Origin: Methanolapillus ohkumae | GTDB lineage: Archaea; Halobacteriota; Methanosarcinia; Methanosarcinales; Methanosarcinaceae | Reading direction: 5' to 3' | DNA length: 64,000 bases | NCBI RefSeq assembly: GCF_032594355.1 | Contig: NZ_CP131061.1 | Coordinates: 620,001 to 684,000, forward strand | Shown here: positions 9,420-16,952 of the stretch, piece by piece | How positions within the stretch are numbered: position 1 is the first letter of the stretch | Layout of the letters: each line of letters starts with the position of its first letter | Translations under genes and position numbers: made by a program | The notes under the pieces: generated by a model | What the model saw: the letters and a program-made list of their open reading frames with translations, nothing else | Database searches by the model: none | What the model was told of the DNA's origin: nothing

Positions 9420-9559
9420 ACTATGTTTGAATTGATTCTTCAAGAAACAATCAGAATCAATTTCATGAACTTGCGAATTTATGAATTTATAAGTTTATGA
9501 TTTTTCCGCATCCGTCCGGGCTTTTTGCCCTCCGTTTTTCCGCGGCTGTGCAACTCTGA

Positions 9560-9592
9560 TAAATAGTATAATCGTATATAAAGGTTTTGCGA
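9560..9592 (-). promoter_or_regulatory. TATA-like box upstream of the tRNA set
   Basis: On the minus strand this reads CCTTTATATACGATTATAC, close to the archaeal TATA consensus, and faces the tRNAs about 150 bases away. A second candidate, AACTTATAAATTC, lies near 9485. Which is used is uncertain. Confidence 0.4.
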
Positions 9593-9636
9593 AAGGGGAT
9601 TTGGAAAAGAAAAAGAAGCGGGAAACGAAAACGCCG

Positions 9637-10326
9637 TTATCCTTCATTTTCCATTCTTTGATTTAAGAAAAACAATGCGCAAAGCGCATCCTCCTTTTTC
9701 ACGTCGGCAGCATTTCCGCCCGCAATCCACTTTTCGAACTTTGTCAACGAATTTAAATCTAAAATCTTTTTTTCGGCAGCGGCTTGGATCAGAAAATCAT
9801 ATGTCCGGTCCGGATAGTAAGCCGACAACGCGATATTCAGTAAAATGTCCGACTCATGTTTCTACAAAACAGATTCGGCCACTGCCTTGTCAAGCGTCGC
9901 CCGAATGTTGACCAAAGCATCCGAAATCGGCGCGTTTGAAAATGGATCGCATACCACGGCAACTTCGTCATCGGACTCAATAATCTTTTTTTTGTACAGG
10001 GAGTACACCGTACCAATTCCGATCATTCCGAAACTTTCCATTTCCGATGCGCGAAGCGCTCCCATACTGGATGCTCCCATCACAAAGACACCTTCTTGAA
10101 TGGCATGCAAAATTTCGCGGTGTCCGACCGCGCATTGTTCAAAAAAAACACCATCAATCAAACAAATAAAACCGGCGCCGTCTTTGACCACTTTTTCCAC
10201 GTCTCCGCGGGATGCCGGCGGCAAAAACGAAACAAACGGCAGAACGGACTCCAAAAAACAAGCCTTCGCCTCTTTCAAATCCAGGGTGGGTCCTAAAAAA
10301 ACAATTGCTTTTCGAAGTTTTTTCAT
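9637..10326 (-). CDS. tfuA: TfuA-like McrA thioamidation protein with in-frame TAG
   Basis: TfuA helps YcaO make thioglycine in methyl-coenzyme M reductase. The conserved features are GPTL at the N-terminus, the helical segment PPASRGDVEKVV, LIDGVFFEQCAVGHREIL, and the strong family block GASSMGALRASEMESFGM followed by DDEVAV. Codon 155, at 9862-9864, is TAG. The same frame then continues for 74 codons (KHESDILLNIAL, YYPDRTYDFLIQAAAEKK) to a TAA. That matches the usual C-terminal helices and total length (about 220 residues) of the family. I therefore read one 229-residue gene with TAG decoded, most simply as pyrrolysine. The alternative is a nonsense mutation. It follows ycaO by 47 bases, with a hairpin between them. 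Confidence 0.8.
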
Positions 10327-10340
10327 AAAATCATTCTCAG

Positions 10341-10363
10341 GCAGATGAATTTAGTATTCATCT
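10341..10363. promoter_or_regulatory. Hairpin between ycaO and tfuA
   Basis: GCAGATGAAT, loop TTAGT, ATTCATCTGC. It sits in the 47-base gap between ycaO stop and tfuA start. On the plus strand a T-rich run follows; on the coding strand it is followed by CTGAGAATGATTTT. It could attenuate or stabilise the downstream tfuA message. Confidence 0.5.
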
Positions 10364-10373
10364 GCATTTCTTT

Positions 10374-11741
10374 TTATGTTTCCGGGACATATCGGCGGCG
10401 GCGCTCTCCGGTATTTTGAATTTTGGCGCGCTCTTCTTTAAACCGAAACCCGGCACGGGTTGAATCCATCGCATACGATTCCAACCCCGGAACCACCACC
10501 CGAACCACCGGAATATTAAGTTCGGGGCGTGTCAAATCTTTGACAAGAACGGACGAAAGGCCGGCTTTGTTAAGCCGCAGAATCGTTTCTTTGATTTCGT
10601 CTAAGAAATCATCGTGAGAAACGCAAGGAATAGCCGAGAAAGAAATTTTTTCGCTTTCATCAAACCATTTGGCGTTCAGACGCTTTGTCCGCTCGTAGCC
10701 CATCTGCTTTCGAACATCCGCAAGCGTCGTGTCTTCCCGGGCGCCGTGAATTTGAGTTGCCCGGCTTTGCGCGACTTCCGTCAAAGCCCGCAAAGCGGCG
10801 ATTTTGGGAGAAGAGTGGGTTCCCATTCCCAAGCACAAAAGCGCCGGATCTTTAAGAGTAATGTCGTCCGCAATCGCCGCAATCGTCGGGATGCCGAGAT
10901 TGCTTGTAATGTCGCGCAAAAGAACAAAGACACCGGCTTTTTCAAATTGAGAAAGGAGGCGGCAGATATCTTCATCGTCAATGTCGACAATAACCCGGCC
11001 GCCAGTTTTATTGGCTTCACAAAGAGACCAGGCATCCCGTTCGATGACTTCACACAAAGCATGATAAACAGCTTCCTCAAGCGTGTTTCCGGAGGCAATT
11101 CCGTTTGTGCCGGTCCGAAATAGGGGGTAATATTGAGACGGCATCGGATGATAAACGGCATGTGCCGGAATTAAAACCGGCGTGATTTGAAGCAAATATG
11201 AATTTGTGTCAGATGATTCTGAATCGGTTGCCGGATGGATTGCCGAACCGATTATGGAAGTAGTTTTTGGGTCGTCTCTCGATCTCGTATTTGAATCTGA
11301 TTTTGGAACGATGGTCATCTCGTCTCCCAAAATCCAAGGGATTGGGGTGTCCGGGTCGGATTCATTGGGTAAAATAAATTCTACCGGGTCGACACATTTT
11401 TCTTTTCCGCTCAATTCGGGATAAGATTGTAAAAAAAGTTGCGGGACATCCTCTCTGGTCAATTCCGCTGAATATCGTTCCAGTCCTTCCATGATGGCGG
11501 AAACACGGGCGGCAATCGGCGTCACGCCTTTTCCGTTGTAGACTGAAATTGCCCCAAAAGCCGCGCTTGGGCGGATGCAGGAAAAAACCGGAATGTCCAA
11601 ACGGTCCAGTTTTGTAATGTCGGCGACCCGGGTAATGCCGGCAATTTCCACAAGTCCTTCAACGCACGCGAAAGTCTCAGCCGGCGGCTTTGAGCGGTGC
11701 GTTTCCTTCTGATAAACTTTCGGGCAAGATTTCAATTCCAT
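10374..11741 (-). CDS. ycaO: YcaO-type McrA-glycine thioamidation protein
   Basis: An ATP-dependent YcaO enzyme that, with TfuA, converts an McrA active-site glycine to thioglycine. Family ATP/Mg-binding blocks are visible: SAIMEGLERYSAE near residue 85-97 and EEAVYHALCEVIERDAWSL in the middle, plus the ALRALTEVAQSRATQIHGAR block. A hydrophilic insert (DSNTRSRDDPKTTSI to SESSDTN, about residues 145-175) is not typical. The start at MELKSCPK is chosen because orthologues begin there and a weak ribosome site (GATGTGG) precedes it. The open frame extends 33 codons further upstream but lacks signals. A deleted insertion sequence lies 130 bases upstream. Confidence 0.9.
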   Translation of the reverse strand: MELKSCPKVYQKETHRSKPPAETFACVEGLVEIAGITRVADITKLDRLDIPVFSCIRPSAAFGAISVYNGKGVTPIAARVSAIMEGLERYSAELTREDVPQLFLQSYPELSGKEKCVDPVEFILPNESDPDTPIPWILGDEMTIVPKSDSNTRSRDDPKTTSIIGSAIHPATDSESSDTNSYLLQITPVLIPAHAVYHPMPSQYYPLFRTGTNGIASGNTLEEAVYHALCEVIERDAWSLCEANKTGGRVIVDIDDEDICRLLSQFEKAGVFVLLRDITSNLGIPTIAAIADDITLKDPALLCLGMGTHSSPKIAALRALTEVAQSRATQIHGAREDTTLADVRKQMGYERTKRLNAKWFDESEKISFSAIPCVSHDDFLDEIKETILRLNKAGLSSVLVKDLTRPELNIPVVRVVVPGLESYAMDSTRAGFRFKEERAKIQNTGERRRRYVPET

Positions 11742-12486
11742 AAAGACCACATCGGCAAAAAACAATAAAACATTTTTGCCGTAAAGGCAGCAAAACAATT
11801 TAAATTTTGGGAAAACTTGATCGATTTTCGATTTCATCAAAAAAGAAAATGAAGAATAATTAAAAAATAAGGGTCAAGATAAGAACAGAGGATTTATTCT
11901 TACAATCTTTAGAATAAGTAAGTATAAATTCTCTCCCAAAAATTATACCTAAATTCGCATTCCATCAAATTAAAGATAAAAATACTTTTTATTAATTCCT
12001 CTGTGTTTATTCATTCTGATTTTTGAGAATCCCCAAAAACCTTCAATCCCGTTATCTGTTGATGGTTACACGGCTCAATCCTACTATTTGGGATATTTGT
12101 GTCGCATCCGGATCTAAGGCAAATAGTCGCACAATTTGGCGAAATCTTGCCTCAGAAATTTTCGAACGGTAAACATATTTATTTTTCACTTGCATGATCA
12201 TGATTTAAACACAATATTATTTGGCTGTTCTTGTCATGACCCAAAATAAATAAAATGTGTTGATAATATTTTTGATAATATTTTTGATAATATTTTGAAA
12301 AAATAACCGATTCATTTAAATCGACACTTTAATACAGATTCAACGTGAAAATAACCGAAATAAAAAATCGAATAAAATTCAATAAAAATCGAATAAAATT
12401 CAATAAAATCGAATAAAATTCAAATAAAAATCAAAAATAGTCAAAAGTAAAAATTAGATTCCTTTTAATTTTCAAAATTTAAAACC
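11742..12486. other. Intergenic region holding a deleted IS copy
   Basis: 745 bases between divergent ycaO and nob1. It contains the 372-bp IS derivative (11871-12242), a TTTTTGATAATA repeat (12258-12295) and an AATAAAATTCAATAAAAATCG array (12360-12425). The ycaO promoter must lie in the 130 bases between the element and the gene, or inside the element. Confidence 0.65.
11871..12242. mobile_element. Internally deleted IS1595-type element (MITE-like)
   Basis: Begins GGGTCAAGATAAGAACAGAG and ends TGTTCTTGTCATGACCC, the same termini as the full copy at 48201-48949. The left about 185 bases and right about 185 bases match that copy closely. The middle about 377 bases, including the catalytic part of the transposase, are missing, with the join at CCCGTTA/TCTGTTGATGG. 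The sequence AAAATAA abuts both ends and may be a target duplication, but the flanks are AT-rich. The element cannot encode an active transposase. Confidence 0.9.
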
Positions 12487-13035
12487 GTGTCTGACATGAC
12501 TGAAAAACAATTATATATCGCCGACTCTGCCGTCTTCATTATGGGGAATTGTCCGTTTTCCTATTCTCAAATGATTTCAATTCCGGGTGTTGAATCTGAA
12601 ATCAAAAGTGAAGACGCTCTTTTGAGGTTTGATATTGCCAAGGCGGAAGGTCTTCGTATCGAAGCGGTGGACAAATCGTACACGGATGAAATTAAAAAAC
12701 ATGCGGAATGGACGCGGGACATTGACGAATTATCCAAAACCGATTTGGATGTCTTGTCCAAAGCTTTGGAATACCGGGGAATTGCCATTCTTTTGACCGA
12801 CGATTTCGCGGTTCAAAATATTGCCACCCGATTGAATATTGCGGTTTTACCGGTTGCACAACGCATTATTAAAGATAACATCATTTGGCAAAAGCAATGC
12901 ATCGGCTGCTTTAAATATTTCAAAGAGGGGGAAGAATGTCCGATTTGCGGCTCGCCATTGAAGAAAAAAATGAAAAAGAAATTAAAGAAAAAACCGATTT
13001 CCTGTTATGAACAAGAAACAAAAGAGTATGAGTAA
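12487..13035 (+). CDS. nob1: rRNA maturation endonuclease Nob1
   Basis: Cleaves the 3' end of pre-16S rRNA. The 182 residues hold an N-terminal PIN domain, with acidic residues in YIADSAVFIMG, LSKTDLDVLSKA and LLTDDFAVQN, then a zinc ribbon (CIGCFKYF, CPICGSP) near residues 138-157 and a very basic tail (KKKMKKKLKKK) suited to RNA binding. The start is GTG; the nearby ATG four codons in is a possible alternative. It precedes gfcR on the same strand by 129 bases. Other ribosome-assembly genes lie within 50 kb. Confidence 0.93.
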   Translation: MSDMTEKQLYIADSAVFIMGNCPFSYSQMISIPGVESEIKSEDALLRFDIAKAEGLRIEAVDKSYTDEIKKHAEWTRDIDELSKTDLDVLSKALEYRGIAILLTDDFAVQNIATRLNIAVLPVAQRIIKDNIIWQKQCIGCFKYFKEGEECPICGSPLKKKMKKKLKKKPISCYEQETKEYE

Positions 13036-13164
13036 AGAAAGATAATACCGGATATGAATACAGGATATGAATAAATACATAAACGTTGAAATGCATTTAA
13101 ATGGATGAATGGTTTAAGAATTTAAAAATAATTTAAGAATAATAAAAGTCAGCGAGGGCATGAA

Positions 13165-13782
13165 ATGAAAAATATTGAAGAATTGTCTCAAAAAGCGGAC
13201 GAATTGCAAAAAAGCGGCATGACCGCCGGCCAAATCGCGGATGAACTCAACATCTCTTCCGAAACGGTCATTTGGCTTTTGACCAACAAAAAGCCGGCTG
13301 GGGATGGAATCATCCCCAAAGACATTTCCGTAAATTGGAGCAATCTCGGACAAAACGCAACCCGCCTCCGTTGCACCGCCCAAATTCTTTGCGATATGGT
13401 GATGGCGGAAGCCGCCAACCAAAAAGAATACATTGATGTCGTCGTCGGTGTTTCATCCAGTGGCGTCCCTGTAGCCAGTTATATGTCCAATGAAATGGAG
13501 TCCGAATTTACCGTTTATTATTCCAAAAAAGAAAAAATCCAAAAAGACAATCCGGGAACCAAAGGAACTTTCAGCCGCAATTTCGCGAATGTGCGCGGGA
13601 AGAATTGTGTGATTGTGGATGACGTGATCACAACCGGCGGAACGATTACCGATGTGATTGCTCAATTGCGTGCCGCCGGCGGAAACCCGGTCGCAGTCGC
13701 TGTTTTGGTAGACAAAGTCGGATTTGAGGATATTGAAGGTGTTCCGGTCAAATCCATGATTCGGATTACCCGTCTCGGATAA
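13165..13782 (+). CDS. gfcR: GfcR-like transcriptional regulator (HTH plus PRTase domain)
   Basis: 205 residues. An N-terminal helix-turn-helix (MTAGQIADELNISSETVIWLL, about 19-39) is fused to a type I phosphoribosyltransferase domain with the PRPP loop CVIVDDVITTGGTI. Archaeal proteins of this form were long annotated as orotate phosphoribosyltransferase-like; in haloarchaea GfcR regulates sugar catabolism and gluconeogenesis. A regulator sensing a phosphoribosylated ligand is the best call; the target genes are not visible here. The gene starts at ATG 13165 (AGCGAGGGC upstream). Confidence 0.88.
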   Translation: MKNIEELSQKADELQKSGMTAGQIADELNISSETVIWLLTNKKPAGDGIIPKDISVNWSNLGQNATRLRCTAQILCDMVMAEAANQKEYIDVVVGVSSSGVPVASYMSNEMESEFTVYYSKKEKIQKDNPGTKGTFSRNFANVRGKNCVIVDDVITTGGTITDVIAQLRAAGGNPVAVAVLVDKVGFEDIEGVPVKSMIRITRLG

Positions 13783-13997
13783 TTCAAAATGATAGATGAT
13801 GAAAAAAGGAGACGAAACATTTCTTTTTTCATCGTAAGATTCATATATGGAATTATTCGTAATGGTATGTCCATAAAAATGGTCACTTCGATTTGATTAA
13901 TTCAAATTTTCAAATCAATCTTCCTGCTTATGTTTTATTGCATGATTTAAGAACTCTCACAAAAAATCATGCTTTTTTGAAAAATCACAGACCATCG

Positions 13998-14007
13998 TTA
14001 TATATAA
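13998..14007 (+). promoter_or_regulatory. TATA box of rps8e
   Basis: TTATATATAA, 55 bases before the rps8e ATG. Transcription would start near 14030, leaving a short leader that includes the GAGG ribosome site. Confidence 0.6.
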
Positions 14008-14061
14008 TTTATAAAATTTAAATTACGACATACACACTTAGAATAATAAAGAGGATTCATT

Positions 14062-14442
14062 ATGAGATGGCAAGGTGCATCGAAAAGAACGATGACAGGC
14101 GGAAAAAAAATCGCCTCCAGAAGCAAAAGAAAATTTGAAATCGGCCGCGAACCGGCCGAAACTAAAATCGGCCCGAGCAAAAGCAAGAATGTTGCAACCC
14201 GCGGCGGAAACAGAAAAGTTCGTTTGTTGAGCGAACAATTCATCAACGTGACCGACAAAAAAACCGGAAAGACCGTTCGTGCAACCGCTCAAACCGTGAC
14301 CGGTAACCCCGCCAACAAACACTATGTCCGTCGAAACATCATGACAAAAGGAACTGTTTTAAAAACCGACAAAGGCTTGGTTAAAATCACAAGCCGCCCG
14401 GGACAAGACGGTGTCATCAACGGCATTTTGGTTGAAGAATAA
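14062..14442 (+). CDS. rps8e: Small ribosomal subunit protein eS8
   Basis: The archaeal/eukaryotic S8e protein of the 30S subunit. The 126 residues are full length for archaea. The start MRWQGASKRTMTGGKK and the block TVTGNPANKHYVRRNIMTKG are diagnostic. GAGGATTC precedes the ATG. It is a single gene with its own TATA box and a hairpin terminator. Confidence 0.97.
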   Translation: MRWQGASKRTMTGGKKIASRSKRKFEIGREPAETKIGPSKSKNVATRGGNRKVRLLSEQFINVTDKKTGKTVRATAQTVTGNPANKHYVRRNIMTKGTVLKTDKGLVKITSRPGQDGVINGILVEE

Positions 14443-14456
14443 TTTTTTTAAATAAA

Positions 14457-14479
14457 AACTCCAAACTCTGTTTGGAGTT
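14457..14479 (+). terminator. Hairpin terminator after rps8e
   Basis: AACTCCAAAC, loop TCT, GTTTGGAGTT, then a T-rich tail. It starts 15 bases after the stop codon. Confidence 0.75.
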
Positions 14480-14507
14480 GCTTTTCTTTTTTGTTTCTCC
14501 TATTTGT

Positions 14508-14640
14508 TTTCATTTTGATTTTATTCTATTTCATCGCTCTTTTCATTTTGATTTTATTCTATTTTCGTTGTTCGCTTCATTTTGATTTTATTCTATTTTC
14601 GTTGTTCTTTTCATTTTGATTTTATTCTATTTTATCTTCC
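14508..14640. repeat. 33-bp tandem repeat, four copies
   Basis: Unit TTCATTTTGATTTTATTCTATTTTCGTTGTTCT with small changes. The last copy runs into the 3' end of the PAP2 gene, encoding its final residues. Confidence 0.8.
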
Positions 14641-15269
14641 ATTTTATTTTCCAAATTCGCATTATTTTCATCCAAATCATTGTCGTTTGGGTTTTTCATT
14701 TCGCCAATGAGATGACGGCTGTTTTTTTGAGTTTTTACTTTCCAATACCGTTCAAAAATTAAAATGACGGCCGCTGAAAAGAGAATTCCGATGATGGCAC
14801 CACCGATGACATCGGACGGATAATGTACCATTAAATAAACACGGGCAGCCGCCGCAATAACAGCCAGTGCGACCGCCGGAACAGTCCATTTTCTAAAATA
14901 CCAAATCATGACAACAGCCGTTGAAAAAGCGGACGCGGCATGGCCGGACGGAAAAGACATGTACGGCGACGCATAGACTAAAATGTCCGATTTCGGAATA
15001 TTGAGTTCCACAAATGGACGTGGGCGGTCGACATAAATTTTTAAGAGAAAAACAATCAGATTGCTGAGCAGAAGCGCGAAAACAATGACGTAGGAATATT
15101 TCCGGGTTTCTTTGCGCATAAAAAAATAGACCGACAGAAGAATCGCCGCCAGACGAAGCGTTCCGGTATACGACAAAAAGACACACAATCTATCTAAAAA
15201 TGAAGTGCCTCCCCAATTATAAATCCAAAGAATGACGGATTGGTCAACAGATTGAATGATTTCAAACAT
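14622..15269 (-). CDS. PAP2-superfamily membrane phosphatase
   Basis: 215 residues with about five transmembrane helices. All three parts of the PAP2 catalytic site are present: KIYVDRPRPF, SFPSGHAASAFS and ARVYLMVHYPSDV. It is an integral membrane lipid or polyprenyl diphosphate phosphatase, for example acting on undecaprenyl or dolichyl diphosphate or on phosphatidate; the substrate is not evident. The C-terminal tail after residue 190 is acidic and Asn-rich and partly derived from the adjacent 33-bp repeat. Single gene, convergent with rps8e. Confidence 0.88.
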   Translation of the reverse strand: MFEIIQSVDQSVILWIYNWGGTSFLDRLCVFLSYTGTLRLAAILLSVYFFMRKETRKYSYVIVFALLLSNLIVFLLKIYVDRPRPFVELNIPKSDILVYASPYMSFPSGHAASAFSTAVVMIWYFRKWTVPAVALAVIAAAARVYLMVHYPSDVIGGAIIGILFSAAVILIFERYWKVKTQKNSRHLIGEMKNPNDNDLDENNANLENKMEDKIE

Positions 15270-16017
15270 TTTTTTTCAGCCTTTTTTGATTTTTTGATTT
15301 TGCTCTTTTCGATTTTTTTTTGTCGATTTTTCTCGTTTCGATTTTTTTTGTCGATTTTTCTCTTTTCGAATTCACATTTTTCCATCAATTAATATCCATT
15401 TTCTCGTTTTATTTATTATTCTCAATCATTTATTTTTTATTTTATATTTGTTTCATTTTATTTTACTCTTATTCATTTTTTTTCTTTTTCATCCATTTTA
15501 TTTTACTTTTTCAGCTGCCTGATATTTTCGAATGAATTTTCCATGAGTCTCCTATTTATATTTGAATTAATTATATAGTATCATTTCAAATTGGTTTAGC
15601 TCAACAAAAAAATTGTGATTCATATGAAAGCCGGCCTGATGACTTTAACGCATTGTCAAAACCCTGCGGGTTTTACAAAAACGTTTCGTCATCGAATTCT
15701 TTTAATAATCCCGCTTCAGCTTCCTTGAAAAACAATACGCAAAAACCTGAAAACCAATTCATGTTTTGTTTTTTAAAACGCGGAGAAGTGTTACTGTATG
15801 TTACGGATGAGTTCCGCCCGAGTCGAAAATAAATCATGAATTATAAAATTTCCAAAAATAAAGAACCTGTTGGAATTGAGTAGAATTTATAAGAATAAAA
15901 TCAAAAAAGAATCCATTTAAGTTATCCGATTAATATTTCTCAAATTATCAGAATACCAAAATATGAATGGACGGTTTTTGAAAAATGTTTCAAAAACCAA
16001 TATGGAGAGTGTATGTT
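15270..16017. other. Intergenic region with T-rich array and a possible gene remnant
   Basis: 15283-15375 repeats TCGATTTTTCTCTTTTCGAT. From 15575 to 15832 base composition is less AT-rich and an open frame is present (listed separately). The remainder is AT-rich and holds the DUF655 promoter. I found no RNase P or SRP RNA signature. Confidence 0.5.
15653..15832 (+). CDS. Possible small protein or gene remnant
   Basis: A frame is open from about 15565 to the TAA at 15830, unusual for an intergenic stretch. The only accepted start is TTG at 15653, giving 59 residues ending FLKRGEVLLYVTDEFRPSRK. Composition is protein-like, but there is no clear ribosome site and I recognise no family. It may be the tail of a decayed gene. 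TATTATATAGTA lies upstream near 15575. Confidence 0.25.
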   Translation: MSKPCGFYKNVSSSNSFNNPASASLKNNTQKPENQFMFCFLKRGEVLLYVTDEFRPSRK

Positions 16018-16677
16018 ATGGCAGACGAAAGACCCCGTGATTTTAAGAATCCTTCATCCGTTTCTTCCTTTGAACACAAAAAGCATGTCCATCCCAAGCC
16101 GGAGAGCGGCGAACGCGAAGAATGGGTTTGGATTTTAGATTACCTCCCGTACGGAAAAGAAGAGGACACGCGTCCGGTGTATATGAAAAAACCGTTGATT
16201 CAAGCACTGGGAAACAGCAAATTTATCTTATTCGACCTCATCCCGGTAGAAGGAAAAGTGCCACCCGTTCATATAAAAACGCATATCGGTTCCGGAAGTG
16301 AAGAATACGTCGAGCGGGTCAAGGCCCGAATTATGTATGAAGAATTATCCCGGGGCGCTAAATTAGAACTTCCATTGGCGATTTCTTCTGCCGTTAAAGA
16401 ACAAGAAAGCCGATTCATCCAATTTTACAACGAAGCCCGGCCGGTTTCCATGCGCCAAAACAGCTTGGAACTTTTGCCGGGAATCGGCAAAAAACTCATG
16501 TTGGACATCTTGGGCGAAACCAAGAAAAAACCGTTTGACAACTTTGAGGATTTGAAAAAGAGAGTGCCGGCCATTCGGGACCCGGAAAAACATATCATCG
16601 ACCGCATTATTGAGGAAATGAAAGGCGGACAAAAGTATTATGTGTTTACAGCGCCGCCGAAAATGAAAAGAGAATAA
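16018..16677 (+). CDS. DUF655 nucleic-acid-binding protein
   Basis: 219 residues; an archaeal family of unknown function. The N-terminal part forms a small OB-like domain (EEWVWILDYLPYG). The C-terminus holds a helix-hairpin-helix (LELLPGIGKKLMLDIL) that should bind nucleic acid. It sits directly before the KsgA-HemK2 gene, an arrangement I recall from related methanogens, which suggests a role in rRNA or translation. I chose the ATG at 16018 because GGAG lies at the right distance; the frame is open 11 codons further upstream. Confidence 0.88.
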   Translation: MADERPRDFKNPSSVSSFEHKKHVHPKPESGEREEWVWILDYLPYGKEEDTRPVYMKKPLIQALGNSKFILFDLIPVEGKVPPVHIKTHIGSGSEEYVERVKARIMYEELSRGAKLELPLAISSAVKEQESRFIQFYNEARPVSMRQNSLELLPGIGKKLMLDILGETKKKPFDNFEDLKKRVPAIRDPEKHIIDRIIEEMKGGQKYYVFTAPPKMKRE

Positions 16678-16695
16678 ACTCTCTTTTCATTTTTT
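16660..16695 (+). terminator. Hairpin overlapping the DUF655 stop codon
   Basis: ATGAAAAGAGA, loop ATAAAC containing the stop, TCTCTTTTCAT, then TTTTTT. It separates DUF655 from the next gene. Confidence 0.75.
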
Positions 16696-16717
16696 CCCGT
16701 TTCTTTGTTTTTTTTCT

Positions 16718-16750
16718 GCCGCGCCACCGCGCGCGTTATCGCAACACATT
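16718..16750. repeat. Dispersed TAACGCGCGC element, copy 2
   Basis: GCCGCGCCACCGCGCGCGTTATCGCAACAC, about 45 bases after the DUF655 stop. It shares the GCGCGCGTTAT core and GC arms with the other copies. Confidence 0.6.
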
Positions 16751-16952
16751 TTTTCGTTTTTGATTCAAAATTGCTCCTCTGCTTTTTGAAATGACGGAAA
16801 AAAACATCCGTAAAGTCAAATCAAATCTGAGCCATGGCACAGACCAACGTAAACCTCGATTTTTCCTATTCTTCCAATTCGATATTTTTCCAATTCCATT
16901 GGATTACCCTTATATCTTTTTGAACAGATTTCCTAATAATCCGGTGCTTCTC

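Noticed and set aside
11742..11840. 33-codon N-terminal extension of ycaO
   Set aside because: Not present in family members as I know them and no ribosome site at the upstream TTG/ATG.
15600..15840. Structured RNA such as RNase P or SRP RNA
   Set aside because: None of the conserved RNase P or SRP blocks is seen and pairing is weak.
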